DNA of 64,000 nt, taken from the NCBI RefSeq assembly GCF_016805985.1, contig NZ_CP017661.1, positions 1,302,001-1,366,000 of the forward strand, read 5' to 3'. The notes beneath the pieces are model-generated. The model did no database searches. It saw only the letters and a list, made by a program, of their open reading frames with translations, and was not told where the DNA came from. Of the stretch, positions 10,484 through 20,718 are shown piece by piece. The position numbers were made by a program, and so were the translations under genes. The first letter of the stretch is position 1. Each line of letters starts with the position of its first letter. This DNA comes from Microbacterium sp. JZ31 (GTDB lineage: Bacteria > Actinomycetota > Actinomycetes > Actinomycetales > Microbacteriaceae).

Positions 10484-12576
10484 GCGTTCTCCTTGATGGT
10501 CTCGCGGGCCGCGGTCACCACGGCCTCGGCGGTGACGCCGAACTTCTCGAACAGGGTCTTGTAGTCGGCCGATGCGCCGAAGTGCTCGATCGACACCGAA
10601 CGGCCGGCGTCGCCGACCACCGGGCGCCACGCGAGGCCGAGACCGGCCTCGACCGAGACGCGGGCCTTGATGCCCTGGGGTAGCACGCTCTCGCGGTAGG
10701 CCTCGTCCTGCTCCGCGAACCACTCGAGCGACGGCGCCGAGACCACGCGGGCGCCCACGCCCTCGGCCGCGAGCGTCTCGCGGGCCGCGACGGCCAGCTG
10801 CACCTCGGAGCCGGTCGCGATCAGGATCACGTCGGGCGTGCCGTTCGGGGCCTCGGCGAGCACGTACGCGCCCTTGGCGGCGAGCGACGCGGAGGCGAAC
10901 GTGTCGCCCGACGCCTCGCCCTCGCCGCGCTCGAACACCGGGATGTTCTGACGCGTCAGGGCGATGCCGGCCGGTCCCTTGCGGCGACGCAGCATCTCGA
11001 GCCACACGGCGGCGGTCTCGTTCGCGTCCGCGGGGCGCACGACCGCGAAGTTCGGGATCGCGCGCAGGGCGGTCAGCTGCTCGATCGGCTGGTGGGTCGG
11101 GCCGTCCTCGCCGAGCGCGACCGAGTCGTGCGTCCAGACGAAGATGCTCGGGATGTCCATCAGCGCGGAGAGGCGCACGGCGGGGCGCATGTAGTCGCTG
11201 AAGATCAGGAACGTGCCGCCGAAGGCGCGCGTCGGCCCGTGCAGCACGATGCCGTTCACGATCGCGCCCATGGCGTGCTCGCGGATGCCGAAGTGCAGCA
11301 CGCGGCCGTACGGGTTGCCCGTCCACTCGTGCGTCGACCACTCGTTCGGAATGAACGACGGCGCGTTCTTGATCGTGGTGAGGTTCGACTCGGCGAGGTC
11401 GGCCGATCCGCCCCACAGCTCGGGCAGCTGCTCGGCGAGGGCGTTGATGACCTGGCCCGACGCCGCGCGCGTGGAGACGTCCTTGCCGGGCTCGAACACC
11501 GGCAGCGAGGACTCGATACCCTCGGGCAGCTCGCCCGACTGGAGGCGGTCCCACAGCGCCTTGCGCTCGGGGTTGGCCTCTGCCCACGCGTCGAACTTCT
11601 GCTGCCACTCGGCCTTGATGTCGGCCGCGCGCTCGGCGAGCGAGCGCGTGTGGGCGAGCACGTCGTCCGCGACGACGAAGGTCTGCTCGGGGTCGAAGCC
11701 GAGCACCTGCTTCGTGGCGGCGAGCTCGTCGGCGCCCAGCGCCGAGCCGTGGATCTTGCCCGTGTTCTGCTTTCCGGGCGAGGGCCATCCGATGATGGTC
11801 TTGAGCACGATGATCGACGGCTTCGAGGTCTCGGCCTTGGCCGCCTCGAGCGCGCCGAACAGCTCGGCTGCATCCTCGACGTACTCGCCGGTCTTCTTCC
11901 AGTCGACCGTCTGGACGTGCCAGCCGAGCGCCTCGTAGCGGGCGGCGACGTCCTCGGTGAAGGCGACGTTCGTGTCGTCCTCGATCGAGATCTGGTTGGC
12001 GTCGTAGATCACGACGAGGTTGCCCAGCTGCTGGTGGCCCGCGAGCGAGGACGCCTCGTTGGTGACGCCCTCCTGGATGTCGCCGTCCGACGCGATCACG
12101 AAGATGTGGTGGTCGAACGGGCTCTCGCCGGCGGGCGCCTCGGGGTCGAACAGTCCGCGCTCGTAGCGCGCCGCATACGCGAAGCCGACGGATGAGGCGA
12201 GCCCTTGGCCGAGCGGGCCGGTCGTGATCTCCACGCCGTCGGTGTGGCCGTACTCCGGGTGGCCCGGCGTGAGCGAGCCCCACGTGCGCAGCGCCTTGAG
12301 GTCGTCGAGCTCGAGGCCGAAGCCGCCGAGGTACAGCTGCACGTACTGCGTGAGCGACGAGTGGCCGGCCGACAGGATGAAGCGGTCGCGTCCGGGCCAG
12401 TGCACGTCGGTCGGGTCGTGGCGCATGACCCGCTGGTACAGCAGGTAGGCCGCGGGCGCCAGGCTCATGGCCGTTCCCGGGTGGCCGTTGCCGACCTTCT
12501 CGACGGCGTCCGCCGCAAGAGCGCGAGCCGTGTCCACGGCGCGCCTATCGATCTCATCCCAACGCAGTTCCGTCAC
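10480..12576 (-). CDS. tkt: Transketolase
   Basis: A thiamine-diphosphate enzyme that transfers two-carbon units between sugar phosphates. The 698-residue product has the N-terminal [13 protein letters not shown] block, the thiamine-diphosphate motif [13 protein letters not shown] followed by [10 protein letters not shown], and the pyrimidine-domain GIREHAMG segment. The GTG at 12576 gives a normal N-terminus ([20 protein letters not shown]) with AAAGGCGAT just upstream. It is the first gene of a six-gene operon whose junctions all overlap by 4 nt. Confidence 0.97.
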   Translation of the reverse strand: MTELRWDEIDRRAVDTARALAADAVEKVGNGHPGTAMSLAPAAYLLYQRVMRHDPTDVHWPGRDRFILSAGHSSLTQYVQLYLGGFGLELDDLKALRTWGSLTPGHPEYGHTDGVEITTGPLGQGLASSVGFAYAARYERGLFDPEAPAGESPFDHHIFVIASDGDIQEGVTNEASSLAGHQQLGNLVVIYDANQISIEDDTNVAFTEDVAARYEALGWHVQTVDWKKTGEYVEDAAELFGALEAAKAETSKPSIIVLKTIIGWPSPGKQNTGKIHGSALGADELAATKQVLGFDPEQTFVVADDVLAHTRSLAERAADIKAEWQQKFDAWAEANPERKALWDRLQSGELPEGIESSLPVFEPGKDVSTRAASGQVINALAEQLPELWGGSADLAESNLTTIKNAPSFIPNEWSTHEWTGNPYGRVLHFGIREHAMGAIVNGIVLHGPTRAFGGTFLIFSDYMRPAVRLSALMDIPSIFVWTHDSVALGEDGPTHQPIEQLTALRAIPNFAVVRPADANETAAVWLEMLRRRKGPAGIALTRQNIPVFERGEGEASGDTFASASLAAKGAYVLAEAPNGTPDVILIATGSEVQLAVAARETLAAEGVGARVVSAPSLEWFAEQDEAYRESVLPQGIKARVSVEAGLGLAWRPVVGDAGRSVSIEHFGASADYKTLFEKFGVTAEAVVTAARETIKENA

Positions 12577-12673
12577 CGGATCGCCTTTCGTGGTGGGGTA
12601 GTGGCGCCGGCGCGGCCGCTCGTGAGTGCGTGTGCACGGGGTGGAGCAGCGACGCGGAGCGCGCGTGTGCCCC

Positions 12674-12679
12674 CCAGCA
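12674..12679 (-). promoter_or_regulatory. Candidate -10 (TATGCT) for the tkt operon
   Basis: On the minus strand TATGCT lies about 100 nt before the tkt GTG. The -35 region is unclear. The 290-bp spacer between tkt and ctaB must hold both divergent promoters; I see no other gene in it. Confidence 0.35.
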
Positions 12680-12821
12680 TAGCGCCGGGGAAATCGCCGG
12701 GAACGTGTCCCGGGACGCATCGTGACATCCGCGATCGCGTGTCCGGAGGCGGGCCGGTGACGGCCCGGTGACGCGATGCTCACGAGTGGGTGGTGCGCGT
12801 CGTGAGGTGGCGCGCATGCCC

Positions 12822-12827
12822 TAGAAT
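12822..12827 (+). promoter_or_regulatory. -10 element TAGAAT upstream of ctaB
   Basis: TAGAAT lies 39 nt before the ctaB ATG, leaving a short leader with GAGGAGAG as ribosome binding site. The same TAGAATCGG string occurs before the suf operon. Confidence 0.45.
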
Positions 12828-12866
12828 CGGAAGGTCGTTCCCGAGGTCGCAGAGGAGAGCATCGCC

Positions 12867-13799
12867 ATGTCGACGATCGCGCCGGAGACCTCGACGTCGA
12901 CGGGTCTGGGTCGCAAGATCCGCGCCTACGTCGCGCTCACCAAGCCCCGCGTGCTCGAACTGCTGCTCGTCTCGACGGTGCCGGTGATGTTCCTCGCGGC
13001 CGACGGCATGCCGAACCTCTGGCTCGTGCTCGCCACGGTGATCGGCGGATCGCTGAGCGCGGGCTCCGCCGCCGCGTTCAACATGTACATCGACCGCGAC
13101 ATCGACGCTCATATGCAGCGCACGGAGAACCGGCCGATCGTGACGGGCGAGATCACCCCGCGGGCCGCGCTCGTGTTCGCGTGGACGCTCGCGATCGTCT
13201 CGACCGTGTGGTTCCTGCTGACCACGAACCTGCTGACCGCCGGGCTCTCTGCGACCGCGATCTTCTTCTACGTCGTGATCTACACGATGATCCTCAAGCG
13301 CCGCACCGAGCAGAACATCGTGTGGGGCGGCATCGCGGGCTGCTTCCCGGTGCTGATCGGCTGGGCCGCCGTCGCGAACTCCCTCGACTGGGCCCCGTTC
13401 ATCCTGTTCGCGCTCGTGTTCCTGTGGACGCCGCCGCACTACTGGCCGCTGTCCATCAAGTACGCGGCCGACTACGCCAACACCGACGTGCCGATGCTCG
13501 GCGCGACGCGCGACGGCGTGCAGGTCGGCCTGCAGATCATCCTGTACGCGTGGGCGACCGTCGCGTGCTCGCTGCTGCTCATCCCGGTCGCGGGCATGGG
13601 GCTCGTCTACACGGTGTCGGCGCTCGTGTTCGGCGGCTGGTTCCTGTACGAGTCGCACCGTCTGTACAACCGCACGGTGCTGCAGGCCGCGGAGGGCCGC
13701 GGCCAGGCGCCGGGCCCGATGCGCGTGTTCCACGCCTCGATCACGTACCTCACGCTCGTCTTCCTCGCCGTCGCGATCGATCCGCTGCTGCCCTTCTGA
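12867..13799 (+). CDS. ctaB: Protoheme IX farnesyltransferase (heme o synthase)
   Basis: This membrane prenyltransferase adds a farnesyl group to heme B to make heme O, the precursor of the heme A used by cytochrome c oxidase. The 310-residue protein is strongly hydrophobic with about nine membrane helices. The UbiA-type Asp-rich site [12 protein letters not shown] at residues 72-83 ends in RTENRP, and a second loop contains [17 protein letters not shown] precedes the ATG. It is divergent from tkt; ctaA, the next enzyme, lies 3.7 kb away on the other strand. Confidence 0.96.
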   Translation: MSTIAPETSTSTGLGRKIRAYVALTKPRVLELLLVSTVPVMFLAADGMPNLWLVLATVIGGSLSAGSAAAFNMYIDRDIDAHMQRTENRPIVTGEITPRAALVFAWTLAIVSTVWFLLTTNLLTAGLSATAIFFYVVIYTMILKRRTEQNIVWGGIAGCFPVLIGWAAVANSLDWAPFILFALVFLWTPPHYWPLSIKYAADYANTDVPMLGATRDGVQVGLQIILYAWATVACSLLLIPVAGMGLVYTVSALVFGGWFLYESHRLYNRTVLQAAEGRGQAPGPMRVFHASITYLTLVFLAVAIDPLLPF

Positions 13800-15256
13800 T
13801 GCCGGCCTCCGAGGGATCGGATCCGCAGGAGGCCCCGACCGGCCGGTGGTCGGCGTTCTGGGTCTGCGCGGGAGTCGCGGCGATCACGCTGCTCGATCTG
13901 AGCAAGGTCAACGTCGCGCTCCCCGCGATCGAGCACGCCTTCGACGTCGGGTCGACCGAGCTGCAGCTGGTGCTGTCTGGCTACGTGCTCGCGCTCGCGC
14001 TGCTGATGGTGCCGATGGGGCGCGTCGGCGACCAGCGGTCGCGGCGCACCCTGTTCGTCGTGGGGCTGTCGCTGTTCACACTCGCGAGCGCCGCGTGCGC
14101 GCTCGCGCCGAACGCCGCGGTGCTGATGCTTGGCCGGGTGGCGCAGGGCATCGCCGCGGGCATCCACATGCCGCAGGTGATGGGCCTGATCCAGCAGATG
14201 TTCCAGGGCCGCGACCGCGGCCGCGCGTTCGGCATGTTCGGCGCGACGATCGGCCTGGCCACCGCGCTCGGGCCGCTCGTCGGCGGCGTCACGATCGCGC
14301 TGGCGGGGGAGGACGCGGGCTGGCGCGCGCTGTTCTGGATGAACGTGCCGCTCTGCCTGATCGCGATCTTCTTCGCCCTGCGCCTGTTGCCCGGATCGCA
14401 GGGGACGGGCCGCCGGCTCGAGCTGGATCCGGTCGGCGTCGTGCTGTTCGGCGGTGCCGTGCTTTCGCTCATGCTGCCGTTCCTGTTCACGACCGGCTCG
14501 CCCGAGGATCCGCCCGCCCGGTGGTGGTCGCTCGCCGTGCTCGCCGTCCTGTCCGCGGCGCTGCTGCTGTGGGAGCGCCGCTATGAGGCGCGCGGCCGCG
14601 TGCCGCTGCTGCCGCTGCGGCTGTTCGGGCTGCCGTCGTTCCGCAACGGCGTGATGGTCGGCAGCGCCTACTTCATGGGCATGCCGGCGCTGTTCCTCAT
14701 CACGACGCTGTACCTGCAGACCGGCCTGCACTTCACCGCGCTGAACGCCGCGCTCGTGACGATCGGCTTCGCGCTCGCGAGCGCGACGACATCCTGGCTC
14801 GGCGGCCGCCTCGTGGCGCGTCAGGGTCGTCGCCTCGTCGTGCTCGGCGTCGGCACGATGCTCGCGGCGATCATCGCGCTGGTGCTCGCCGCCGTCCTGG
14901 CGCCCCCCGCGCACGTCGGCTGGCTCATGGCGGTCGTCATGGTGATCGGCGGGCTCGGCGGCGGGTTCGTGGTGTCGCCCAACCAGACGCTGATGTACGC
15001 GGACGTCCCGGTCGCGCAGGCGGGGCTCGCGGGCTCCGTCGGACAGCTGGGGCAGCGGATGGGGACGGCGATCGGCATGGCGATCGCGCTGTCGCTGTTC
15101 TACGCGGCGATCTACCGCGAGCAGGGCACGACATCCGAGCTCGAGGTGTTCCATCACGCCTACGCGTACGGGATGGCGGCCGTGGCGGGATTCATCGCGA
15201 TCGCGCTCGTCGCCGCTCTGGCGGACCTCGCTCGTCGTCGCCGCGTCGACGCGTAG
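13799..15256 (+). CDS. MFS transporter, DHA2 (QacA/EmrB-like) family
   Basis: A 485-residue integral membrane protein with about 14 predicted helices, probably a proton-driven exporter. The N-terminal helix has LDLSKVNVALPAIEHAF, a variant of the LDxTIVNVALP motif of DHA2 drug exporters. Motif A appears as GRVGDQRSRRTL, and GRVAQGIAAGIHMP matches the motif B region. The substrate cannot be read from sequence. The start overlaps the ctaB stop (TGATG), so it is probably translated from the ctaB transcript, although no functional link to heme is evident. Confidence 0.88.
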   Translation: MPASEGSDPQEAPTGRWSAFWVCAGVAAITLLDLSKVNVALPAIEHAFDVGSTELQLVLSGYVLALALLMVPMGRVGDQRSRRTLFVVGLSLFTLASAACALAPNAAVLMLGRVAQGIAAGIHMPQVMGLIQQMFQGRDRGRAFGMFGATIGLATALGPLVGGVTIALAGEDAGWRALFWMNVPLCLIAIFFALRLLPGSQGTGRRLELDPVGVVLFGGAVLSLMLPFLFTTGSPEDPPARWWSLAVLAVLSAALLLWERRYEARGRVPLLPLRLFGLPSFRNGVMVGSAYFMGMPALFLITTLYLQTGLHFTALNAALVTIGFALASATTSWLGGRLVARQGRRLVVLGVGTMLAAIIALVLAAVLAPPAHVGWLMAVVMVIGGLGGGFVVSPNQTLMYADVPVAQAGLAGSVGQLGQRMGTAIGMAIALSLFYAAIYREQGTTSELEVFHHAYAYGMAAVAGFIAIALVAALADLARRRRVDA

Positions 15257-15283
15257 GGTTCCCTTCCTCGCATCGCCCCGACG

Positions 15284-15311
15284 GCGTGCGGCGCCGGGCG
15301 GCGCCGCACGC
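15284..15311. terminator. Bidirectional hairpin between convergent genes
   Basis: A perfect 12-bp stem (15284-15295 with 15300-15311) and a GGGC loop sit between the convergent MFS gene and the small membrane protein gene. The symmetry suits termination in both directions. Confidence 0.6.
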
Positions 15312-15316
15312 ACGAG

Positions 15317-15694
15317 TCAGGCGGTCGCCCCGGCGGGGACCTCGTCGCGCGAGGGCTCGTCGCCGCTCGCCTCGACCGGCGCCGCCGGCGACTCCACCGC
15401 GCCGGCGGGACGCGGCAGCAGCGACGCGGCCGCTGCCAGCGCGAGGGCGATCAGCAGCCCGAGGACGCCCGCGCCGGCGAACGCGGCGCCGAGCGTGACC
15501 CAGGCCTGGCCGGCGTACACCTCGATGCCCGTGGCGGTGCCGTCGAGCAGAGTCGTCGCCATCAGAGCGATGTTCGGGACGGTCAGCAGGATGCCCGCCG
15601 CGAGGCTCGCGATCGAGCCGAGCAGGAGCAGCCAGAACGGGATGCTGCGCACGAGTCGCGGGCGGCGGATCGGGCGGGGCTGGGCGTGAGACAT
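15317..15694 (-). CDS. Small membrane protein of unknown function
   Basis: The 125-residue protein has a basic N-terminus (RPIRRPRLVR), two hydrophobic segments (about residues 18-40 and 63-90) and a low-complexity Pro/Ala/acidic tail. I do not recognise a named family, although similar two-helix proteins are widespread in Microbacteriaceae. The ATG at 15694 has a strong AGGAGGA 4 nt away. It is a single gene that converges on the MFS gene. Confidence 0.7.
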   Translation of the reverse strand: MSHAQPRPIRRPRLVRSIPFWLLLLGSIASLAAGILLTVPNIALMATTLLDGTATGIEVYAGQAWVTLGAAFAGAGVLGLLIALALAAAASLLPRPAGAVESPAAPVEASGDEPSRDEVPAGATA

Positions 15695-15858
15695 GTTCCT
15701 CCTGGATCGGGCCGCGTCGTTCGCGGCCGGCGACGGCCCACGTTCCCCGTCGCGCCCTGGCGCGATCGATGCGCCCCCTATGGATCGCCTGTGCGCCGGT
15801 CGTCAACCCGCGCGGGCGGTCGGGGCGCGGGGTTAGCCTGGCGGCGGAAGGAGGGTCC

Positions 15859-16374
15859 ATGTTCTCTTACGACCCCTATGCCGAGCTCGCGACGCTGCGC
15901 GACTTCGCGCCGCTCACGCTGATGAGCACCGACATCGCCCACGACCAGCCGCTCCCGAAAGCGCAGTGGTCCGAGAGCATGGGCGGATCCGACACGTCGC
16001 CGCAGCTGTCGTGGTCCGGCGCGCCCGAGGGGACGAAGTCCTTCGCGGTGTCGTGCTTCGATCCGGATGCGCCGACCGGATCGGGTTTCTGGCACTGGGC
16101 GGTCTACGACATCCCGGCCGACGTGACGTCGATCGCGACCGGCGAGACCCCCGCGGGCATCGTGCTGCCGAACGAGACCGCGGTCCGCGGCTACATCGGC
16201 GCCAGCCCTCCCGCCGGCACCGGCGTGCACCGCTACTTCTTCGTCGTGGACGCCCTCGACGTCGAGCACCTGGACCTGCCGGACGACGCGACGCCCGCGA
16301 TCCTGGGATTCAACCGCCACTTCCACTCGCTCGCGCGCGGCATCCTCGTGCCGACCGCCACGAGCGACGAGTGA
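15859..16374 (+). CDS. YbhB/YbcL family Raf-kinase-inhibitor-like protein
   Basis: A 171-residue member of the phosphatidylethanolamine-binding (PEBP) superfamily; bacterial members have no settled function. The family signature is clear: SPQLSWSGAPEGTKSFAVSC, then DPDAPTGSGFWHWAVYDIP around the ligand-binding pocket, and GVHRYFFVVDALD. ATG 15859 has GGAGGG about 3 nt upstream and a TAGCCT -10 at 15834-15839, so the open frame extending from 15769 is not used. No operon partner is apparent; it converges on ctaA. Confidence 0.9.
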   Translation: MFSYDPYAELATLRDFAPLTLMSTDIAHDQPLPKAQWSESMGGSDTSPQLSWSGAPEGTKSFAVSCFDPDAPTGSGFWHWAVYDIPADVTSIATGETPAGIVLPNETAVRGYIGASPPAGTGVHRYFFVVDALDVEHLDLPDDATPAILGFNRHFHSLARGILVPTATSDE

Positions 16375-16418
16375 AGCCGCGCCTCTGCGTGGGCTGACGG
16401 CTCGAGCGCGGGGCGGCG

Positions 16419-17504
16419 TCAGCGCGAGGCGCCCTGCGCGGGGCGCTTGAGGCGCAGCACGACGACGGTGAACGCGGCGGCCGACAGGCCGGCGAGCACC
16501 ATGTGGATGCCCACGAGCAGCTCGGGCAGCCCGTTGCGCGCCTGGATCACGCCGACGACGACCTGCACGGCGATCACCGCCAGCAGCGTCACGAGCCACG
16601 CCAGCGGACGCAGGCGCTTGAGCGCCGCCGCCGCGGTCAGCACCACCACGAGGGCCAGCAGGATGTAGCCAGGCCAGGAGTGCACGTGGGCGAGGACCGT
16701 GGCGTCGAAGCCCGTGCGCACGACGTTCGCGTCGCCCGAGTGCGGGCCGTTCGCCGTGGTCAGGACGCCCGCGAAGATCGTCACCGCGAGCGCGAGCGTC
16801 GTGACGTGCGTCAGGATCGCGAACCAGGCCGGCACGGCGCGCTCCCGCGGACCGGGCACGTCATAGGCGCGCACGAGGTACGCCGCGGTGAGGGTGACGA
16901 GCACGACCGAGCTCGCGTAGTGGAAGCCCACGATGAACGGGTTCAGCCCCGTGAGCACCGTGATGCCGCCCACGAGCCCCTGCGCGACCACGCCGATCAG
17001 CACGAGCCATGCGAGCACGAGCAGGTCGCGCCGCGCGGGAGCCGTGCGGACCGTCACGATCGCCGCCACGATGACCGCCACGAGCGCGACGGAGACGGCG
17101 ACCACGAACGAGCGCGTGATCGCCAGGGCGAGGCCCGCGAGCACGACGCCGCCGAGCGCGAACCAGCCGGTGCGGATCAGCTCGCGCCGCGCCTTCACGT
17201 GCAGCATCGTCAGGACGAGCACGGCGAGGGCCAGGATGCCGACGACACCCGTCATGGTGCGGTTGCCGAACTCGATGAAGCCGTGGATGCCGAGCTCGGG
17301 CGTCGGGACGAGCGACTCCGGCGTGCACAGCGGCCACTCCGAGCAGCCGAGGCCCGAGCCGGTCAGGCGCACGGCGCCGCCGGTGCCGATGATGATGACC
17401 TCGGCGAGGAACGACAGCCATGCGACCACCCTCAGCAGTCGCCCCGGCCGCGCCGCGTGTGCTCCGGATGTCGGGGTCGACGGGGATGCGGTGGCGACGG
17501 ACAT
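16419..17504 (-). CDS. ctaA: Heme A synthase
   Basis: It oxidises the heme O C8 methyl group to the formyl group of heme A for cytochrome c oxidase. The 361-residue protein has about eight transmembrane helices. A conserved first-half loop is GAVRLTGSGLGCSEWPLC, and His residues in HGFIEFGNRTMT, GFHYASS, LAHVHSWPG and GIHMVL are candidates for heme ligands. ATG 17504 has AGGAGG 11 nt upstream. It is divergent from the suf operon. Confidence 0.95.
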   Translation of the reverse strand: MSVATASPSTPTSGAHAARPGRLLRVVAWLSFLAEVIIIGTGGAVRLTGSGLGCSEWPLCTPESLVPTPELGIHGFIEFGNRTMTGVVGILALAVLVLTMLHVKARRELIRTGWFALGGVVLAGLALAITRSFVVAVSVALVAVIVAAIVTVRTAPARRDLLVLAWLVLIGVVAQGLVGGITVLTGLNPFIVGFHYASSVVLVTLTAAYLVRAYDVPGPRERAVPAWFAILTHVTTLALAVTIFAGVLTTANGPHSGDANVVRTGFDATVLAHVHSWPGYILLALVVVLTAAAALKRLRPLAWLVTLLAVIAVQVVVGVIQARNGLPELLVGIHMVLAGLSAAAFTVVVLRLKRPAQGASR

Positions 17505-17574
17505 GACGGTGAAGGCCTCCTGGCGGTACCCCGTGAGACAGGTCCGTGTTCGGCCCGGCGAGGGGGAGAACCTG

Positions 17575-17580
17575 TAGAAT
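17575..17580 (+). promoter_or_regulatory. -10 element TAGAAT of the suf operon
   Basis: TAGAAT at 17575-17580 would give a leader of roughly 150 nt before sufB. No sufR gene and no obvious repressor palindrome overlap it. Confidence 0.4.
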
Positions 17581-17631
17581 CGGGAATGCTGCGGATGCGC
17601 GCGAGGAGTCTCGCCGCGCCGCTCCAAGTCT

Positions 17632-17700
17632 AGGCGCGAGTTCTTCGCGCCTCATGTGAAAGGCCCACCACAGAGCCCCGCTCCGGGGCCCTGGAGCGGG
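17632..17700 (+). promoter_or_regulatory. Two hairpins in the sufB 5' leader
   Basis: The first hairpin is a perfect 7-bp stem, 17632-17638 with 17646-17652. The second is an 8-bp stem, 17677-17684 with 17693-17700, that ends 38 nt before the sufB ATG. They may be a leader control structure or simply a terminator of readthrough; sequence does not decide. Confidence 0.35.
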
Positions 17701-17738
17701 TGACACCGTCTGAGGCCTGATGAGGAGAGTGTGACGCC

Positions 17739-19157
17739 ATGTCCGATGTGCTGATCGACCGTCCCGAGCTCGAGGGTCTGGGGGTGTACGAGTTCGGCTG
17801 GCACGACCCGGATGCCGCCGGCGCGAGCGCCAAGCGCGGCCTCAACGAGGCCGTCGTGCGCGACATCTCGGCCCTCAAGAGCGAGCCGGAGTGGATGCTC
17901 AAGACCCGCCTCAAGGGTCTCGACCTGTTCGGCAAGAAGCCGATGCCGACCTGGGGCGCCGACCTCAGCGACATCGACTTCGAGAACATCAAGTACTTCG
18001 TGCGCTCGACGGAGAAGCAGGCGCAGTCCTGGGAGGACCTGCCCGAGGACATCCGCAACACATACGAGAAGCTCGGCATCCCGGAGGCGGAGCGCCAGCG
18101 CCTCGTGGCCGGCGTGGCCGCCCAGTACGAGTCGGAGGTCGTCTACCACCAGATCCGCGAGGACCTGGAGGCGCAGGGCGTCATCTTCATGGACACCGAC
18201 ACGGCCCTGCGCGAGCACCCCGAGTTCTTCGAGGAGTACTTCGGCACGGTGATCCCGGCGGGCGACAACAAGTTCGCGGCGCTGAACACGGCGGTCTGGT
18301 CGGGCGGCTCGTTCGTGTACGTCCCGAAGGGCGTGCACGTCGAGATCCCGCTGCAGGCGTACTTCCGCATCAACACCGAGAACATGGGCCAGTTCGAGCG
18401 GACGCTGATCATCGCGGACGAGGACTCGTACGTGCACTACATCGAGGGCTGCACCGCCCCGATCTACAAGAGCGACTCGCTGCACTCGGCCGTCGTCGAG
18501 ATCATCGTGAAGAAGAACGCCCGCGTGCGCTACACGACGATCCAGAACTGGTCGAACAACGTCTACAACCTGGTCACCAAGCGCGCCGTGGCGCACGAGG
18601 GCGCGACCATGGAGTGGATCGACGGCAACATCGGCTCGAAGGTCACGATGAAGTACCCGTCGATCTTCCTGATGGGCGAGCACGCCAAGGGGGAGACGCT
18701 CTCGGTCGCGTTCGCGGGCCCCGGCCAGCACCAGGACGCCGGCGCCAAGATGATCCACATGGCGCCGTACACGCAGTCGTCGATCGTGTCGAAGTCGATC
18801 GCGCGCGGCGGCGGCCGCGCCGGCTACCGCGGCGAGGTCCGCGTCGACGCCAACGCGCACCACTCGGCCAACACGGTGCGCTGCGACGCGCTGCTCGTGG
18901 ATACGATCTCGCGCTCGGACACCTACCCGGCGATCGACATCCGCGTCGACGACGTGCAGCTCGGTCACGAGGCGACGGTGTCGAAGGTCAGCGAGGAGCA
19001 GCTGTTCTACCTCATGTCGCGCGGCATGCCGGAGGACGAGGCCATGGCCATGATCGTGCGCGGCTTCATCGAGCCCATCGCGCGCGAGCTGCCCATGGAG
19101 TACGCCCTCGAGCTGAACAAGCTCATCGAGATGGGCATGGAAGGATCGGTCGGCTGA
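17739..19157 (+). CDS. sufB: Fe-S cluster assembly scaffold SufB
   Basis: SufB forms the scaffold SufBC2D, on which Fe-S clusters are built. The 472-residue length is typical. Recognisable blocks include [18 protein letters not shown] near the N-terminus, and in the beta-helix core [22 protein letters not shown] and [19 protein letters not shown], where the Cys is a conserved candidate. The ATG follows GAGGAG at 12 nt. It heads the operon sufB-sufD-Rieske-sufC-sufT. Confidence 0.97.
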   Translation: MSDVLIDRPELEGLGVYEFGWHDPDAAGASAKRGLNEAVVRDISALKSEPEWMLKTRLKGLDLFGKKPMPTWGADLSDIDFENIKYFVRSTEKQAQSWEDLPEDIRNTYEKLGIPEAERQRLVAGVAAQYESEVVYHQIREDLEAQGVIFMDTDTALREHPEFFEEYFGTVIPAGDNKFAALNTAVWSGGSFVYVPKGVHVEIPLQAYFRINTENMGQFERTLIIADEDSYVHYIEGCTAPIYKSDSLHSAVVEIIVKKNARVRYTTIQNWSNNVYNLVTKRAVAHEGATMEWIDGNIGSKVTMKYPSIFLMGEHAKGETLSVAFAGPGQHQDAGAKMIHMAPYTQSSIVSKSIARGGGRAGYRGEVRVDANAHHSANTVRCDALLVDTISRSDTYPAIDIRVDDVQLGHEATVSKVSEEQLFYLMSRGMPEDEAMAMIVRGFIEPIARELPMEYALELNKLIEMGMEGSVG

Positions 19158-19158
19158 T

Positions 19159-20394
19159 ATGACGACGTCGACGACGGCGCAGCAGGCGCCTGAGGACACG
19201 CACGCCCACGTGGACCCCGCGGCGCAGGTCGCCGACACCAGCGCGCCGGTCACCGGCGTCCCGGTGCAGACCCGCTCGGAGCGCCTGCGATCGTTCGAGC
19301 CCGCCGACTTCGGCGTGCCGACCGGGCGCGAGGTCAACTGGAAGCACGCGCCGGTCGCGCGCCTCAAGCCGCTGTTCGCGGCGGCCGGGGCGAACGACGG
19401 TGTGACGGTCGAGGTCACGGCGGGCGCCGAGTACGTGGGCGCGCCGCTCAAGGCCGGCGAGGCGCCGCGCGGCGAGTTCTTCGTGCCCGAGGACCTGCCC
19501 GCGGCGATCGCCTGGCACGGTGCGACCGAGGCGCTGCACGTCCGCGTGCCGCGCGAGGCCGAGGTCGCCGAGCCGATCGAGATCCGGATCACGGGTCGGG
19601 GCGCCGACCGCCGCGCGGACGGCCACCTCGTGATCGAGGCTCTCGAGCACAGCAAGGCGACGGTCGTGCTGCGGCACAGCGGTGCCGCCCAGTACGCGCA
19701 GAACGTCGAGATCATCGCGCGCGACGGGTCCGACCTGACGGTCGTGACGGTGCAGCAGTGGAACGACGACGCCATCCACGCCGCGGCGCACCAGACCCGC
19801 GTCGACCGCGACGCCTCGGTGCGCCACATCGTCGTGAGCTTCGGCGGCGGCGTCGTGCGCGTGAACCCGAACCTCGAGCTCTCGGGCGCGGGCTCCAACG
19901 GTGAGATGTTCGGCCTCGCGTTCAGCGACTCGGGTCAGCACCTCGAGAGCCAGGTGTACCTGCACCACAAGGGCCCCGAGACCACGGGCGACGTCCTGTA
20001 CAAGGGCGCGCTGCAGGGCGCGAGCGCCCGCACCGTGTGGATCGGCGACGTCCTGATCGGCCCCGACGCGACCGGCACCGACTCGTACGAGGCGAACCGC
20101 AACCTCGTGCTCACCAACGGCGCGCGCGCGGATTCGATCCCGAACCTGGAGATCCAGACGGGCGACATCAAGGGCGCCGGTCACGCGTCGGCGACCGGTC
20201 GCTTCGACGACGAGCAGCTGTTCTACCTGCAGGCCCGCGGCATCTCGGAGGACGAGGCGCGCCGGCTCGTGGTGCTCGGCTTCCTGTCGGAGACCGTGCA
20301 GAAGATCGGCATCCCCGCCCTCGAGGAGGAGCTCACCGCGCTCATCGAGAAGGAGCTCGCCGAGGGAGCAGGCCCGATCGGAGCCGGCGCGTGA
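19159..20394 (+). CDS. sufD: Fe-S cluster assembly protein SufD
   Basis: SufD pairs with SufB in the SufBC2D scaffold. The 411-residue protein shows the family C-terminal core: SGAGSNGEMFGLAF, QVYLHHKGPETTGDVLYKG, and the terminal block DEQLFYLQARGISEDEARRLVV, which parallels the same block in SufB. It starts 1 nt after the sufB stop and its end overlaps the following Rieske gene by 4 nt, so the three are coupled. Confidence 0.96.
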   Translation: MTTSTTAQQAPEDTHAHVDPAAQVADTSAPVTGVPVQTRSERLRSFEPADFGVPTGREVNWKHAPVARLKPLFAAAGANDGVTVEVTAGAEYVGAPLKAGEAPRGEFFVPEDLPAAIAWHGATEALHVRVPREAEVAEPIEIRITGRGADRRADGHLVIEALEHSKATVVLRHSGAAQYAQNVEIIARDGSDLTVVTVQQWNDDAIHAAAHQTRVDRDASVRHIVVSFGGGVVRVNPNLELSGAGSNGEMFGLAFSDSGQHLESQVYLHHKGPETTGDVLYKGALQGASARTVWIGDVLIGPDATGTDSYEANRNLVLTNGARADSIPNLEIQTGDIKGAGHASATGRFDDEQLFYLQARGISEDEARRLVVLGFLSETVQKIGIPALEEELTALIEKELAEGAGPIGAGA

Positions 20395-20717
20395 GCGCCG
20401 CGCGCGTCTGCGCACTGAGCGATCTCGAGCAGGACACTCCGCTCAAGGTCGAGGTCGACGGCGTCGCGATCGCCGTCGTGCTCGACTCGGCAGGAGAGGT
20501 GCACGCCATCGGCGACACCTGCACGCACGGCGACATCTCCCTGTCCGAGGGCTTCGTCGAGGGCGAGACGCTCGAATGCTGGGCCCACGGCTCCGCGTTC
20601 TCGCTGCGCACCGGCAAGCCCCTCAACCTCCCCGCTTACGAGCCCGTCCCCGTGTTCACCGTCCAGATCGACGGCGACGACGTGCTCATCGACCCCACCC
20701 TGAAGAAGGAAGTCTGA
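20391..20717 (+). CDS. Rieske [2Fe-2S] ferredoxin in the suf operon
   Basis: A 108-residue small Rieske protein of the type annotated as a non-heme-iron oxygenase ferredoxin subunit. The cluster ligands are Cys44/His46 in CTHG and Cys63/His66 in CWAHGS. No membrane helix or signal peptide is present, so it is a soluble electron carrier. The GTG at 20391 overlaps the sufD stop (GTGA), and sufC starts 1 nt after its own stop. Its place inside the scaffold operon suggests a redox role in cluster assembly; this is inference. Confidence 0.92.
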   Translation: MSAARVCALSDLEQDTPLKVEVDGVAIAVVLDSAGEVHAIGDTCTHGDISLSEGFVEGETLECWAHGSAFSLRTGKPLNLPAYEPVPVFTVQIDGDDVLIDPTLKKEV

Positions 20718-20718
20718 A

